DNA of 33,643 nt from an uncultured Verrucomicrobiota bacterium (GCA_937860055.1 CALMBO010000008.1:1-33643), one strand, 5' to 3'; shown: positions 19,987 through 29,326, counted from the first letter of the stretch. Notes: generated by a model not told the origin, from the letters alone. Translations and numbers: made by a program.

Positions 19987-21288
19987 CTATTCGATCGCGG
20001 TGGCGGGCCCCTTGTTCATGCCGAAGCGGCGCATGATCTTCTTCAGGGTCGTGCCCTGCACCAGCATGGTGAACAGGATGATGCCCAGCGTGAGCTGGAC
20101 CACCAGCGTGCGTTCCTCCGGACTCACCAGCGCGGGGCGGATGGAAACCGCCAGCGCGATCGGCAGCGCGCCGCGCAGCCCGCCCCACCACATGACCGTC
20201 AGCATCGGCCGCGTCAGCCGGTTCTCCGGCGGGGTGAACCGGTTGTAGCACAGGCCGGTCAGGCCGACGATGAGGGCGCGCGACAGGAGCACGGCCAGGA
20301 TCGCCACGCCGACGGCCCCGGCCACGTCGCGCAGCCGGCCCATGTCGTTGATCAGGAAGGATTGCGTCAGGCCCAGCAGCAGGAAGATCATGCTGTTGGC
20401 CATGAAGGCGGCGAACCCCCAGAACTTGCGGATCGCGTCGCGCATGTTCGCGTCCAGAAAGCGCCGGCCGTAGTAGTTGACGACGATGCCCGCGCCGCAG
20501 GCCGCCATCACGCCGGAGAACTTGCAGTAGTAGTTGGCGACGATGAAGGCGGCGTAGGCCACCACCGTCGTCATCCCGACCTCGATCAGGGGATCGTGGT
20601 GGGAGAAGCGGATGACCTGCATGAGCACCCAGCCGATCCCCGCCCCCACCAGCCCGCCGCCGCAGAACACCAGCAGGAACTGGCTCGGAATCTCCGACAG
20701 TGTCGCCAGGTTCCAGGCGTCCGCCGGGTCGGCCAGCAGCAGGCTGCCGGCCACGATCGCCGCGACGATGTCGAAGACCACGATCGCCGTGGCGTCGTTG
20801 AACAGGCTCTCGCCGTCCACCAGCATGGACAGCCGCTTCGGCGCCCCCAGCTCATTGAACAGCGCGATGACCGCCGCCGTGTCCGTCGTGGCAATCAAGG
20901 CCCCGAACAGCATCGCCGCGTTGAGCCCCAGCACCGTGAACCGGGCGACGAGCAGGCCGACCACCGCCGTGACCACCAGCACGCCCGGCACCGCCAGGGC
21001 GAGGATGGGCACGATGTTGCGCATCAGCTCCCGCGCGTCCAGGTTGATGGCCGCGTCGAAGATCAGCGTCGGCAGCAGGATGTACAGGATGAAGTTGGGC
21101 GTCAGGTGGACGCGCTGCAGGAGATGGAGCGGCTCGAACGCGCCGCCCAGCTTGTAGAGCGCCATCCCGACGAACACCAGCCCGATCGTGCAGGGAAAGC
21201 GGAGCTTCCGGAACAGGATGCTTGCAAACAGCGCGACCAGCACCAGCCCGACAAAGCAGGCAACGACCTCAACGGGGAAATCTCTCAT
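19987..21288 (-). CDS. Na+/H+ antiporter, CPA1 (NhaP-like) family
   Basis: A 433-residue inner-membrane antiporter with about 12 hydrophobic segments. The CPA1 ion-binding pieces are seen: D136 in IATTDTAAVIALF, and the N164-D165 pair in GESLFNDATAIVVF. It exchanges Na+ (or K+) for protons. No long cytoplasmic tail is present. There is no clear Shine-Dalgarno before the ATG. It lies 58 bases after the outer-membrane barrel gene on the same strand, so it may be the last gene of the RND operon; the csoR operon behind it has its own promoter. Confidence 0.87.
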   Translation of the reverse strand: MRDFPVEVVACFVGLVLVALFASILFRKLRFPCTIGLVFVGMALYKLGGAFEPLHLLQRVHLTPNFILYILLPTLIFDAAINLDARELMRNIVPILALAVPGVLVVTAVVGLLVARFTVLGLNAAMLFGALIATTDTAAVIALFNELGAPKRLSMLVDGESLFNDATAIVVFDIVAAIVAGSLLLADPADAWNLATLSEIPSQFLLVFCGGGLVGAGIGWVLMQVIRFSHHDPLIEVGMTTVVAYAAFIVANYYCKFSGVMAACGAGIVVNYYGRRFLDANMRDAIRKFWGFAAFMANSMIFLLLGLTQSFLINDMGRLRDVAGAVGVAILAVLLSRALIVGLTGLCYNRFTPPENRLTRPMLTVMWWGGLRGALPIALAVSIRPALVSPEERTLVVQLTLGIILFTMLVQGTTLKKIMRRFGMNKGPATAIE

Positions 21289-21346
21289 GGGCCGGATGAT
21301 GTTTTCGCGGGCGAGGGATTGTCAAACAGGAAAATCCCCGGCTCCA

Positions 21347-22093
21347 TCAGAATGCCGCGCCCACGCCGGCGATGAAGCCGGCGAGATCGAAGTCCAGTTC
21401 ATCGTCGCCGTCCTCCGTCCGGTAGCCGATCGACCGGTAGCCGAACCGCACGACCAGGTGCTCCGTCGCCTGGTAGCGGATCTGGGGAAACAGCTCGTAG
21501 ACCAGTTCGGAGTCGCCTCCCCCCCCGATGGAAAAGGCCGGCGTCAGGCTCAATCCCTCGATCTTCGCCGGGAACAGCGGCATCGTGGGCCACAGGATGA
21601 CCATGGGGTCCAGGCGGTCCTGCTGCCGGCGGATCGTCCCCATTCCGCGGATTTCCAGGTCGCTCTCGATATGCGCATGGCGCACCCCGGCCGCCACGGT
21701 GAAGGTCTGCCCCTCCTTCCACCCCTTGAACACGTATCCCGCGGCCAGTTCCGTGAACAGCATGTCGGTGTCCATCCGGCCATCCAGCGGACGGCCGTCC
21801 ACCTTCAGCGCATCCGTGGACAGGCTGTAGCCATCGAACTGCCCGCCGATGGCGAAGCGGCCGAACACCACCTTGCCCGCCAGCGAACCGCCGGCCTCGA
21901 GATGGTCCAGCAGGTCGCCGGTCGAACGGTCGTAGTCCACCGCCCGGCCGCCGAGGGTGCCATCGCCCGAAAGCCCGGCCGCCCACAGGCTCGGCACGAG
22001 CTCGAATTGCAGCGCCGGCGGTTCAGGGGCGGCGGAAGCGGCGCCGGCCATCCAGAGGGCGGCGGTCAGTCCAAGGATCGTTGTTTTCTTCAT
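21347..22093 (-). CDS. Outer-membrane beta-barrel protein, uncharacterised
   Basis: A 248-residue exported protein. The signal peptide (1-21) ends in GAASA-A. The rest alternates polar and hydrophobic residues as in beta-barrels and ends in VGAAF, a C-terminal Phe typical of outer-membrane proteins. The start of the mature part (FELVPSLWAAGLSGDG) is like a widespread family of small 8- to 10-stranded barrels of unknown function. The ATG has CAGGAGAAG upstream. The gene follows the beta-CASP gene by 35 bases, so it belongs to the same transcript as the RND genes. Function unknown. Confidence 0.8.
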   Translation of the reverse strand: MKKTTILGLTAALWMAGAASAAPEPPALQFELVPSLWAAGLSGDGTLGGRAVDYDRSTGDLLDHLEAGGSLAGKVVFGRFAIGGQFDGYSLSTDALKVDGRPLDGRMDTDMLFTELAAGYVFKGWKEGQTFTVAAGVRHAHIESDLEIRGMGTIRRQQDRLDPMVILWPTMPLFPAKIEGLSLTPAFSIGGGGDSELVYELFPQIRYQATEHLVVRFGYRSIGYRTEDGDDELDFDLAGFIAGVGAAF

Positions 22094-22128
22094 GGAACTT
22101 CTCCTGTTGGAAAAATGGCCGGGCCGGC

Positions 22129-23520
22129 TCAGCATTCGATCGCTTCGTTCAATCCGGGCAGCTGCGGCTGGAGGCCGAAGCGCTCGCGGATCTTCCCGTC
22201 CAGCGCCAGGCGCGACTCCGCCTCTCCGTGGGTCAGCACTACCCGGGGCCGGGAGGGCGCGATCGCCTCGAGCCACGCCAGCAGATCGGTCTGCCCGGCG
22301 TGGGCGCTGAAACCGCCCATGGTATGGATGTTGGCCCTCACCGCGATCTTTTCGCCGAAGATCCGGACCGAATCGGCATGGTCGACCAGCTGCCGCCCCA
22401 GCGTGCCGGCGGCCTGGTAGCCGACGATCAGCACGTGCGTTTCCGGCTTCCAGAGGTTCGCCTTGAAGTGGTGCAGGATCCGTCCCGCGTTGCACATGCC
22501 GGCGCCCGCCATGACGAGGCACGGGCCGGGCTGGTCGTTGATCCGCTTCGAATCCTCGGACGTGACGCAGAGCTTCATCGTCCGCAGCTCGTCGCGCAGC
22601 GACCCCTGCTCGAGGAACTTCAGCGCCTCGTCGTCGAACAGCTCGCGGTGCTTCGAATAGATATCCATGGCCTGGATCGCCATCGGGCTGTCCAGGAAGA
22701 TCGGGAACGGCCGCGCCTTCTGGTGCCGGAACATCCAGCCGAGCAGGCCGGCGATGAGCTGGGCGCGGCCGACGGCGAACGTGGGAACCAGCATCTTGCC
22801 GCCGGAGGCGATCGCCGCGTTCACGATGGAGATGAACTCCTCGACGGTCCGGGCGAACGGCCGGTGGTCGCGGGAGCCGTAGGTGGACTCCAGGAAGACC
22901 ATGTCCGCCTCGTGGAACGGCTCGTAGGTGCGCAGGATCGGCGCGCTTTTCGGACCGAGATCGCCGGAGAAGACGATGCGCTTCCGGCGGCCGTCCTCCT
23001 CCACGAGGAGCTGGATGGACGCGGACCCCAGCATGTGGCCGGCCTCCGCCCAGATGGCCTGGATGCCGGGGGCAACGTCGACGGGCTGCTGGTACGGCAC
23101 GGGCCGGAGCATGCCGATGGCGGTTTCCGCATCCTCGGGGGTGTAGAGCGGCGGAACCGGCGGCTCTCCCGCGCGGGCTCGCCGGCGGTTCTTGTGCTCG
23201 GCGTCGGCCGCCAGGATGCGGGCGGAGTCGCGCAGGATGAGCGCGGTCATTTCGATGGTCGCTTCGGTGGCGAACACCGGCACGCGGTGCCCCCGCTGGG
23301 CCAGGACGGGCAGGCGCCCCGTGTGGTCGAGATGCGCATGCGTGAGGAGCACCGCGTCCAGCTTGACCCGGGACGGCGGCAGCCACCGGTTGAGCGTCTC
23401 GGACTTGCGGGTGCCCTGGAACTGGCCGCAATCCACCAGCACGGCCGCCCGGTCGGTCCGGACGTAGTAGGCAGAACCGGTCACTTCGCCGCCGGCGGCG
23501 CCGGCAATGTGGATTTTCAT
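22129..23520 (-). CDS. Metallo-beta-lactamase fold beta-CASP ribonuclease (CPSF73-like)
   Basis: A 463-residue cytoplasmic protein, with no signal peptide. The metal site is complete: HAHLDH at 61-66, H162 in GHMLGS, D187 in SGDLG, and a late His in LTHGEAE. The beta-CASP domain follows the ESTYG motif (211-215), with VPTFAVGRAQ, GAGMCNAGRILHH and HTMGGFSAHAGQ. These are RNA-cleaving enzymes in the characterised bacterial, archaeal and eukaryotic members. There is no N-terminal KH extension as in archaeal aCPSF1. Its ATG overlaps the stop codon of the NodT-like gene (ATGA), with AGGAGG upstream, so it is made together with the efflux pump. Why an RNase sits there is unknown. Confidence 0.88.
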   Translation of the reverse strand: MKIHIAGAAGGEVTGSAYYVRTDRAAVLVDCGQFQGTRKSETLNRWLPPSRVKLDAVLLTHAHLDHTGRLPVLAQRGHRVPVFATEATIEMTALILRDSARILAADAEHKNRRRARAGEPPVPPLYTPEDAETAIGMLRPVPYQQPVDVAPGIQAIWAEAGHMLGSASIQLLVEEDGRRKRIVFSGDLGPKSAPILRTYEPFHEADMVFLESTYGSRDHRPFARTVEEFISIVNAAIASGGKMLVPTFAVGRAQLIAGLLGWMFRHQKARPFPIFLDSPMAIQAMDIYSKHRELFDDEALKFLEQGSLRDELRTMKLCVTSEDSKRINDQPGPCLVMAGAGMCNAGRILHHFKANLWKPETHVLIVGYQAAGTLGRQLVDHADSVRIFGEKIAVRANIHTMGGFSAHAGQTDLLAWLEAIAPSRPRVVLTHGEAESRLALDGKIRERFGLQPQLPGLNEAIEC

Positions 23521-24983
23521 GGGACCTCCTGCGGAACGCGCTTCGCGGATTCCTGCTCCGCCGGAGCGGGCGTTTCCGCCGCGGCGGGCGCCGCCTGCCA
23601 GCCGCCGCCGAGCGCCTTGTAGAGCTGCACGACGGCGTTGAGCAGGTCGTTGCGGGTTTGCACGGCCGTCAATTCGGCATTGAACAGGTAGCGCTGGGCG
23701 TCGAGGACGTCGCTGTAGCTCGCGACGCCCCCCTCGTAGCGCAGCCGCGACAGCTCGAGGCGCCGCTTTTCCGCGCGAACGGATTCCTCGTCCGCGGCGA
23801 GCTGCTCGCGGAGATGGCGTACGCCGGCCAGCGCGTCGTCGACCTCGCGGAAGGCGTTCTGTATGGCCTTTTCGTAGTCGGCCAGCGCGCCCTTCCTCTG
23901 CGCCTCCGCCACGCGAACGCCGGCGCGGATTTTGCCTGCGTTGAAGATGGGCGCGGCGAGACTCGGGCTGTAGCTCCACGCCTTGGACAGGCCGGTGTCG
24001 AACAGGTCGCCGAGCTCGTCGCTCTGCAGGCCCAGCGCGGCGGTGAGGGAAATCGCCGGGAAATAGGCCGCGCGCGCGACGCCGATGTTGGCGTTGGCGG
24101 CGACGAGGGCCTGCTCGGCGGCGCGCAGGTCCGGACGGCGCAGCAGCAGATCCGACGGCAGGCCCGCCGGCACGTCTTCCGGCTGCCATTGCTCCGCGAG
24201 GTCCAGCCCGCGCGGGATCTCGCGCGGGCAGCTGCCGAGCAGGACGCTCAGGGCGTTCTCCGTCGTCGCGACCAGCCGCCGCAGGTTGGCGATGGCCGAT
24301 TGCGCCGCGGCGACCTGCGTCTGGGCCTGGGCCACGTCGAGCTCGGATACGATGCCTTCGCCGTCGGCGAACTTGACCTTCGTGAGTTCCAGCATGTCCT
24401 CGCGCGACGCCAGGGTGTCGCGCGCGATCTCGAGCTGGCGGTCGAGCGCGCGCAGGTTGAAGTAGGCCGAGGCGACGCCGGCCGCCAGGCCGATCTCGAC
24501 GGAGCGCTTGGCTTCCTCGGACGCAAGGACCTGCGCGCGCGCGGCCTCGTTGAGGCGGCGGATGCGGCCCCAAACGTCGAGCTCGTAGGACAGCGCCCCG
24601 AACACGTCGAACTGGTCGCCTTCCGCGCCCCGCACCGGCGGAATGTTCCCCTTGCGCGCGGACGTGGCGGCGGCGGAGCCGTTGAGGGCGGGCCAATAGC
24701 CGGCGCGCTGGATGCCCAGGGCCGCCGCGGCCTCCTCGATGCGCGCGACGGCGCCGCGGACATCGGGATTGTTCGAGAGCGCGGCCGCGACCAGGCCGTT
24801 CAGCACCGGATCGCGGTACAGGTCGGTCCAGGCCCGGTCGGCCAGCGAATTCGTCGTCGCCTCCCCCGGCCGCCACTGGTCCGGCATGGCGACATCCGGC
24901 CGGCGGTAGCCGGGCCCCGTGGCGCAGCCGCCGGCGAGGGCGGCCGCGAACAGCAGCAACGCATGGAATCCGGTCCGCTTCAT
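23517..24983 (-). CDS. RND outer-membrane lipoprotein, NodT/OprM type
   Basis: A 488-residue outer-membrane channel. The signal peptide ends in a lipobox (LAGGC, Cys at residue 20), followed by ATGPGYRRPDV as in OprM/NodT proteins. Two OEP repeats follow, with the family motifs LDVWGRI, LGSCP, LPSDLLLRRPDLRAAE and NANIGVARAAYFP. The C-terminus carries a Pro/Ala/Glu-rich tail of about 30 residues. Its ATG overlaps the pump stop codon by four bases and its stop codon overlaps the beta-CASP ATG by four bases. Confidence 0.92.
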   Translation of the reverse strand: MKRTGFHALLLFAAALAGGCATGPGYRRPDVAMPDQWRPGEATTNSLADRAWTDLYRDPVLNGLVAAALSNNPDVRGAVARIEEAAAALGIQRAGYWPALNGSAAATSARKGNIPPVRGAEGDQFDVFGALSYELDVWGRIRRLNEAARAQVLASEEAKRSVEIGLAAGVASAYFNLRALDRQLEIARDTLASREDMLELTKVKFADGEGIVSELDVAQAQTQVAAAQSAIANLRRLVATTENALSVLLGSCPREIPRGLDLAEQWQPEDVPAGLPSDLLLRRPDLRAAEQALVAANANIGVARAAYFPAISLTAALGLQSDELGDLFDTGLSKAWSYSPSLAAPIFNAGKIRAGVRVAEAQRKGALADYEKAIQNAFREVDDALAGVRHLREQLAADEESVRAEKRRLELSRLRYEGGVASYSDVLDAQRYLFNAELTAVQTRNDLLNAVVQLYKALGGGWQAAPAAAETPAPAEQESAKRVPQEVP

Positions 24984-27900
24984 GGCGCGCCTCCTTTCCG
25001 GCGCCGGCCCCAGCGCTCGACGACCACGAAGAACGACGGCGTCAGGAACACGCCCAGCAGCGTGGCGGCAAGCATGCCAAACAGCACCGCGAGGCCCATC
25101 ATCTTGCGCGCGTTGGCGCCGGATCCGCTGGCCATCACCAGCGGCAGCACGCCGAGGATGAACGAAAACGCCGTCATCAGGATCGGCCGGAAGCGCAGCT
25201 TCGCCGCCGCCATGGCCGCGGCAACCGCCTCCTCCCCTTCCTCCCGCTTCATCTTCGCGAATTCGACGATCAGGATGGCGTTCTTGGCCGCCAGGCCGAT
25301 GAGCATGACCAGTCCGATCTGGACATAGACGTTGTTGTCGAACCCGAACAGCCAGACGGGCAGGAAGGCGCCGAACAGGACGGTCGGCGTGATGAGCATC
25401 ACGCTCCACGGCAGCGTCCAGCTCTCGTAGAGCGCGGCCAGCAGCAGGAACACGAACACCACCGCGAGGATCATCGTCGGCGTGGAACTAGGCGCGTTCT
25501 TCTCCTGGTATGAAAGCCCGGTGAACGAAAGACCCATCTCGCGCGGCAGGACTTCGGCGGCGACCTCTTCGAGGGCCTCCATGGCCTGCCCCGAGCTGTA
25601 GCCCTCCGCCGCCTGGCCGGTGATCTCCACCGAGCGCATCAGGTTGTAGCGGATCATCAGCTCGGCGCCCGCGGAGGGCACGACCTGGACCAGGGCCGAC
25701 AGCGGGATCATCGCGTTGGTGGTCCGGCTGCGCACGTAGAACCGGCCGATGTCCTCCGGCTTCTGGCGGAAATCGGAGTCGGCCTGCACAAAAACACGGT
25801 AGAGCCGGCCGAACCGGTTGAAGTCGTTCACGTACGCGCCGCCCAGCGAGGCCTGGAGGGTGGAAAACACGTCCGTGATCTGCACCCCCAGCGTGCGCGC
25901 CTTCTCGCGGTCCACCGTCAGTTCCACCTGCGGCACCGTGGGATCGAACGCGGTGAAAAGCCCCGTGAGCTCGGGGCGCTTCTGCGCCGCCTCCATGAAT
26001 TTCCGGACTTCCCCGTGCAGCTCCTCCACCGACAGGTTGCCGCTGCGGTCCTGCAGGAACACGTCGAACCCGCCCGCGGCCCCGAAGCCCGGCAGCGACG
26101 GCGGCACGAACGGGAACGCAACCGCCTCGGGGATCGCCCCCATGCGCCGGCGCAGGCCCATCACGATCCCGCGCAGCCTGGTCTCCGGCGCCGTTCGCTC
26201 CTCCCACGGCTTCAGGCGGATGAAGAAGGTCGCGGTGTTGGGCGTGTACGTGCCGCTCAGGATGGACATGCCCCCGATGGCGTTGTACGACTCGATGCCC
26301 GGCGTCGTGGCGAGGATTTCCTCGATGCGCTTGGCCACCTCGCTGGTGCGCTCCAGCGACGCCGCATTCGGCAGCTGCATGTTGGCGATCAGGACGCCCT
26401 GGTCCTCGATCGGCACGAAGCCCGAGGGAACGATGGAAGACAGCCCTCCGCCGGCCAGCGCCACCGCGGCGATCGCGACGAGGCTCAGGCCCGCCCGGCG
26501 GGCCAGCCCGTTCGCCAGCCGGAGATATCCGCCCGCGGTCCGGGCGAAACCGCGGTTGAACCCCTTGTAGAAAAACCGCAGCGGGGATTTTTCGATGTGC
26601 GCCGGCCGGAGCAGCAGGCTCGACAGCGCCGGGCTGAGCGACAGCGCGTTGAACGTGGAAATGATGACCGAAACCGCGATGGTCAGGGCGAACGGCGCGT
26701 ACATCCGGCCCGTCAGGCCGCCGATGAAGCCCACCGGCACGAACACGGCGACCATGATGGCGGAGGTGCCGATGATCGGACCCGTCACCTCGCGCATCGC
26801 CTGCTCGGTGGCCTCCCGCGCGGGCTTGCCCCGCTCGATGTGCGACATCACGGCCTCCACCACCACGATGGCGTCGTCCACCACGATGCCGATCGCCAGC
26901 ACGAGCCCGAACATCGTCAGCGTGTTGACCGTGAAGCCCAGCGCCGGGAAGAACGCGAACGTGCCGATCAGGGACACCGGAATCGCGATCAGCGGGATCA
27001 GCGTGGCGCGGGCGTTCTGCAGGAACACGAACACCACCAGCACCACCAGCAGGATCGCCTCGAACAGCGTGTGGACGATTTCCTCGATCGAGGCCGACAC
27101 CGCCGGCGTCGAGTCGTAGGTGATCGCATAGTCCACGTCGTCGGGGAAGAAGGCCTTCAGCTCCTCCAGCGTCCGGTAGATGCCGTTGGCGCTCTCGATC
27201 TGGTTGGCGCCCGGCAGCAGGTACGTCAGCAGCAGGCCGGCGCCCCGGCCGTTGAAGCGTCCGAACGACTTGTAGGTCTCCGCGCCGAGCTCGATGCGGG
27301 CGACGTCCTTCACCCGGACCTGGCGGCCGTCGTCCGTGGAACGCACGAGGATGTCGCCGAATTCCTCCGGCGCGGACAGGCGGCCGGGCGCGCGCACCGT
27401 GAAGGTGTACTCCTGGTCCGCGCGGGACGGCGCGCCGCCGATCTGCCCCGCCGGCGCCTGCACGTTCTGCTCCTTGATGGCGCCGATGACGTCCGCCGGC
27501 GTCAGGCCGAGCTTGGCCAGCTTGTCCGGCTGCAGCCAGACGCGCATGCCGTATTCCGCGCCGCCCGCCATGTCCACCTGCGAAACGCCCGGCACGCGCA
27601 GCAGCGCGTCGCGGACGTTGAGCACCGCGTAGTTGTTGAGGAACAGGTCGTCGTAGGTGCCCTTGGGCGAATACAGCGAGATCACCATCAGGATGCTGGG
27701 ATTGACCTTCTTGACGGTGACACCCTGCGCGACGACTTCCGAGGCCAGGCGCGACTGGGCCTGCGCCACCCGGTTCTGGGTGAGCATGTTGGCGTTGTCG
27801 AGGTCGCTGCCGACCTGGAAGGTCACGTTCAGCTGCATGCGCCCGTCGCTCGAGTTGAGCGACTTCATGTAAAGCATGTTGTCCACGCCGTTGATCTGCT

Positions 27901-28099
27901 GCTCGATCGGGGTGGCGACCGATTGCTCGACCACTTCGGCGCTGGCGCCGGGATAGGTGGCCGTCACCTGGATGTTCGGCGGCGACAGCTGCGGATACTG
28001 CTCGACCGGCAGCTTCAGCAGCGTCTGCGTCCCGACCAGCACGATCAGGATCGAAATGACGATGGCCAGGATCGGCCGGCGGATGAAGAACTGCGCCAT
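24980..28099 (-). CDS. AcrB-like RND multidrug efflux pump (HAE-1)
   Basis: A 1039-residue inner-membrane proton/drug antiporter of usual length for the family. The N-terminus (FFIRRPILAIVISI) and the PVEQYP and GVDNMLYM motifs are typical. Proton-relay residues are D408 and D409 in IGIVVDDAIVVVE and K939 in AAKNAILIVEFAK (E. coli AcrB D407, D408, K940). Hydrophobic or amphiphilic compounds are the expected substrates. The gene starts six bases after the adaptor stop codon and overlaps the NodT-like gene by four bases. It belongs to a separate class from the metal pump at 12875-16684. Confidence 0.94.
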   Translation of the reverse strand: MAQFFIRRPILAIVISILIVLVGTQTLLKLPVEQYPQLSPPNIQVTATYPGASAEVVEQSVATPIEQQINGVDNMLYMKSLNSSDGRMQLNVTFQVGSDLDNANMLTQNRVAQAQSRLASEVVAQGVTVKKVNPSILMVISLYSPKGTYDDLFLNNYAVLNVRDALLRVPGVSQVDMAGGAEYGMRVWLQPDKLAKLGLTPADVIGAIKEQNVQAPAGQIGGAPSRADQEYTFTVRAPGRLSAPEEFGDILVRSTDDGRQVRVKDVARIELGAETYKSFGRFNGRGAGLLLTYLLPGANQIESANGIYRTLEELKAFFPDDVDYAITYDSTPAVSASIEEIVHTLFEAILLVVLVVFVFLQNARATLIPLIAIPVSLIGTFAFFPALGFTVNTLTMFGLVLAIGIVVDDAIVVVEAVMSHIERGKPAREATEQAMREVTGPIIGTSAIMVAVFVPVGFIGGLTGRMYAPFALTIAVSVIISTFNALSLSPALSSLLLRPAHIEKSPLRFFYKGFNRGFARTAGGYLRLANGLARRAGLSLVAIAAVALAGGGLSSIVPSGFVPIEDQGVLIANMQLPNAASLERTSEVAKRIEEILATTPGIESYNAIGGMSILSGTYTPNTATFFIRLKPWEERTAPETRLRGIVMGLRRRMGAIPEAVAFPFVPPSLPGFGAAGGFDVFLQDRSGNLSVEELHGEVRKFMEAAQKRPELTGLFTAFDPTVPQVELTVDREKARTLGVQITDVFSTLQASLGGAYVNDFNRFGRLYRVFVQADSDFRQKPEDIGRFYVRSRTTNAMIPLSALVQVVPSAGAELMIRYNLMRSVEITGQAAEGYSSGQAMEALEEVAAEVLPREMGLSFTGLSYQEKNAPSSTPTMILAVVFVFLLLAALYESWTLPWSVMLITPTVLFGAFLPVWLFGFDNNVYVQIGLVMLIGLAAKNAILIVEFAKMKREEGEEAVAAAMAAAKLRFRPILMTAFSFILGVLPLVMASGSGANARKMMGLAVLFGMLAATLLGVFLTPSFFVVVERWGRRRKGGAP

Positions 28100-28105
28100 G
28101 GCGGA

Positions 28106-29236
28106 CTACTCGGCGGCGGGCGGGACGGTGGCCGCCACGGGCACGTGGTTCTGCAGCTTCTGCCCGCCTTCGACCACGACCTTCTCGCCGGGCTGCAGGC
28201 CGGATTCGATCACGTACAGGTTGTCGACCCGGGCGCCCACCCGGACCGGGCGGAATTCGGCGCGTCCGTCGGCGCCGACCACGTAGACCGAATAGGTCGC
28301 CTGCAGCTCCTGCACCGCCCGCTGCGGCACCAGGATGGCGTTGGGAATGCGGCGGACCGGCACCCGCACCCGCCCGAACTGCCCCGGCCGCACGAGCAGG
28401 CCGGGATTCGGGAAGGAGGCTTCCAGCAGCAGCGTGCCGGTGGCCGGATCGAGGTTCCGGTCCGCGAACACCACCGACCCCTTCCCCGGCAGCGCCGAAC
28501 CGTCGGCCAGCACGAGCTCGAACACGGGCGCCGACGATTCCTGCCGCTGGTCTTCCGGATACGCCTGGCTCAGGGACAGGTATTCCTGCTCGCTGATGCT
28601 GAAGCGCACGTGGATCGGATCCAGGGCGGACAGGGTGGTCAGAAGCGTGTTCTGGCCCCGGCCCACCAGGTTGCCCGCCTTGACCTCCGTCTTGCCGATC
28701 AGGCCGGAGATGGGCGCGCAGATCTTGGTGTACCCGAGCTGGATCTTCATGTTCTTCACCGCGGCTTCGGCGGTTTCGACCGCGCCGGCCGCCGACCGCT
28801 CCGCGGCCTCGGCGTCATCCACCATCTGGCGCGGCACGGCGTTCTTTTCCCAGAGGGGGGTCAGCCGGGCCTTGTCGCGCCGGGCCTTGTCGAGCGCCGC
28901 CTCCGCCTGGGCGAGATTGCCCTGGGCCTGCGCCAGATTGGCTTCCACCGTGGCCGGATCGATCGTGTAGAGCAGCGCCCCCTCCTCGACCATGGCGCCT
29001 TCCCGGAAATGAACGGCTTCGAGGATGCCTTCCACCCGGGCGCGGATTTCGACGTCCTGCGAGCCGAGCGTCTGGCCCATGGCCTCGAAGTAGACCGGCT
29101 GGTCGCGGACGATGACTTCCGCGGCGACCACCGGCACGGGCGGAGGTGAAGGAGGCGCCGGTTCGCGGCAGGCCGGAACCAGCGGCAAGAGGCAGAGCAG
29201 GAGCAGCACGCGCACAGGGACAAATGGAAGCTTCAT
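28106..29236 (-). CDS. RND periplasmic adaptor, AcrA/MexA type
   Basis: A 376-residue membrane-fusion lipoprotein. A signal sequence ends in LVPAC (Cys at residue 23). The two halves of the lipoyl-like domain (VEIRARVEGILEAVHF; YTKICAPISGLIGK) flank a coiled-coil hairpin, followed by the beta-barrel (LVRPGQFGRVRVPV) and membrane-proximal domains. First gene of the RND operon. Neither this ATG nor one at 29248 has a good Shine-Dalgarno; 29236 is chosen because it gives a normal lipoprotein signal. A dyad at 29250-29270 just upstream is a likely operator. Confidence 0.9.
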   Translation of the reverse strand: MKLPFVPVRVLLLLCLLPLVPACREPAPPSPPPVPVVAAEVIVRDQPVYFEAMGQTLGSQDVEIRARVEGILEAVHFREGAMVEEGALLYTIDPATVEANLAQAQGNLAQAEAALDKARRDKARLTPLWEKNAVPRQMVDDAEAAERSAAGAVETAEAAVKNMKIQLGYTKICAPISGLIGKTEVKAGNLVGRGQNTLLTTLSALDPIHVRFSISEQEYLSLSQAYPEDQRQESSAPVFELVLADGSALPGKGSVVFADRNLDPATGTLLLEASFPNPGLLVRPGQFGRVRVPVRRIPNAILVPQRAVQELQATYSVYVVGADGRAEFRPVRVGARVDNLYVIESGLQPGEKVVVEGGQKLQNHVPVAATVPPAAE

Positions 29237-29249
29237 GAAGAAGATCATA

Positions 29250-29270
29250 TTCAAATGCGGCGCATATGAA
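29250..29270. promoter_or_regulatory. Candidate operator of the RND efflux operon
   Basis: TTCAAATGCG (29250-29259) and CGCATATGAA (29261-29270) are inverted repeats with one mismatch around a single G. The site lies 14 bases upstream of the adaptor ATG, where a TetR- or MarR-type repressor site is common. No such regulator is in the window, so the controlling protein would be encoded elsewhere. Confidence 0.45.
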
Positions 29271-29296
29271 AAGGCAAAAGCCAATCCCCGCCGCCC

Positions 29297-29326
29297 TTGC
29301 TTTTCCTTCCACCCCCGTGCTAGGGT
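29297..29326 (+). promoter_or_regulatory. Candidate promoter of the cobalamin-riboswitch transcript
   Basis: TTGCTT (29297-29302) and TAGGGT (29321-29326) are 18 bases apart, with TGC before the -10. The GTGCTA context resembles the sppA -10 region. Transcription would start just before the riboswitch. Confidence 0.4.

Noticed and set aside
22094..23431. A minus-strand extension joining the outer-membrane barrel gene to the frame inside the beta-CASP gene
   Set aside because: The barrel protein has its own ATG, ribosome site and signal peptide at 22093. Upstream of it the frame is out of phase with the clearly coding beta-CASP gene.
26015..29149. A plus-strand open frame over 1000 codons antisense to the RND pump and adaptor
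   Set aside because: Same Arg/His/Gln/Asp-rich composition and no family resemblance. The AcrB-like and AcrA-like genes on the minus strand are unambiguous.
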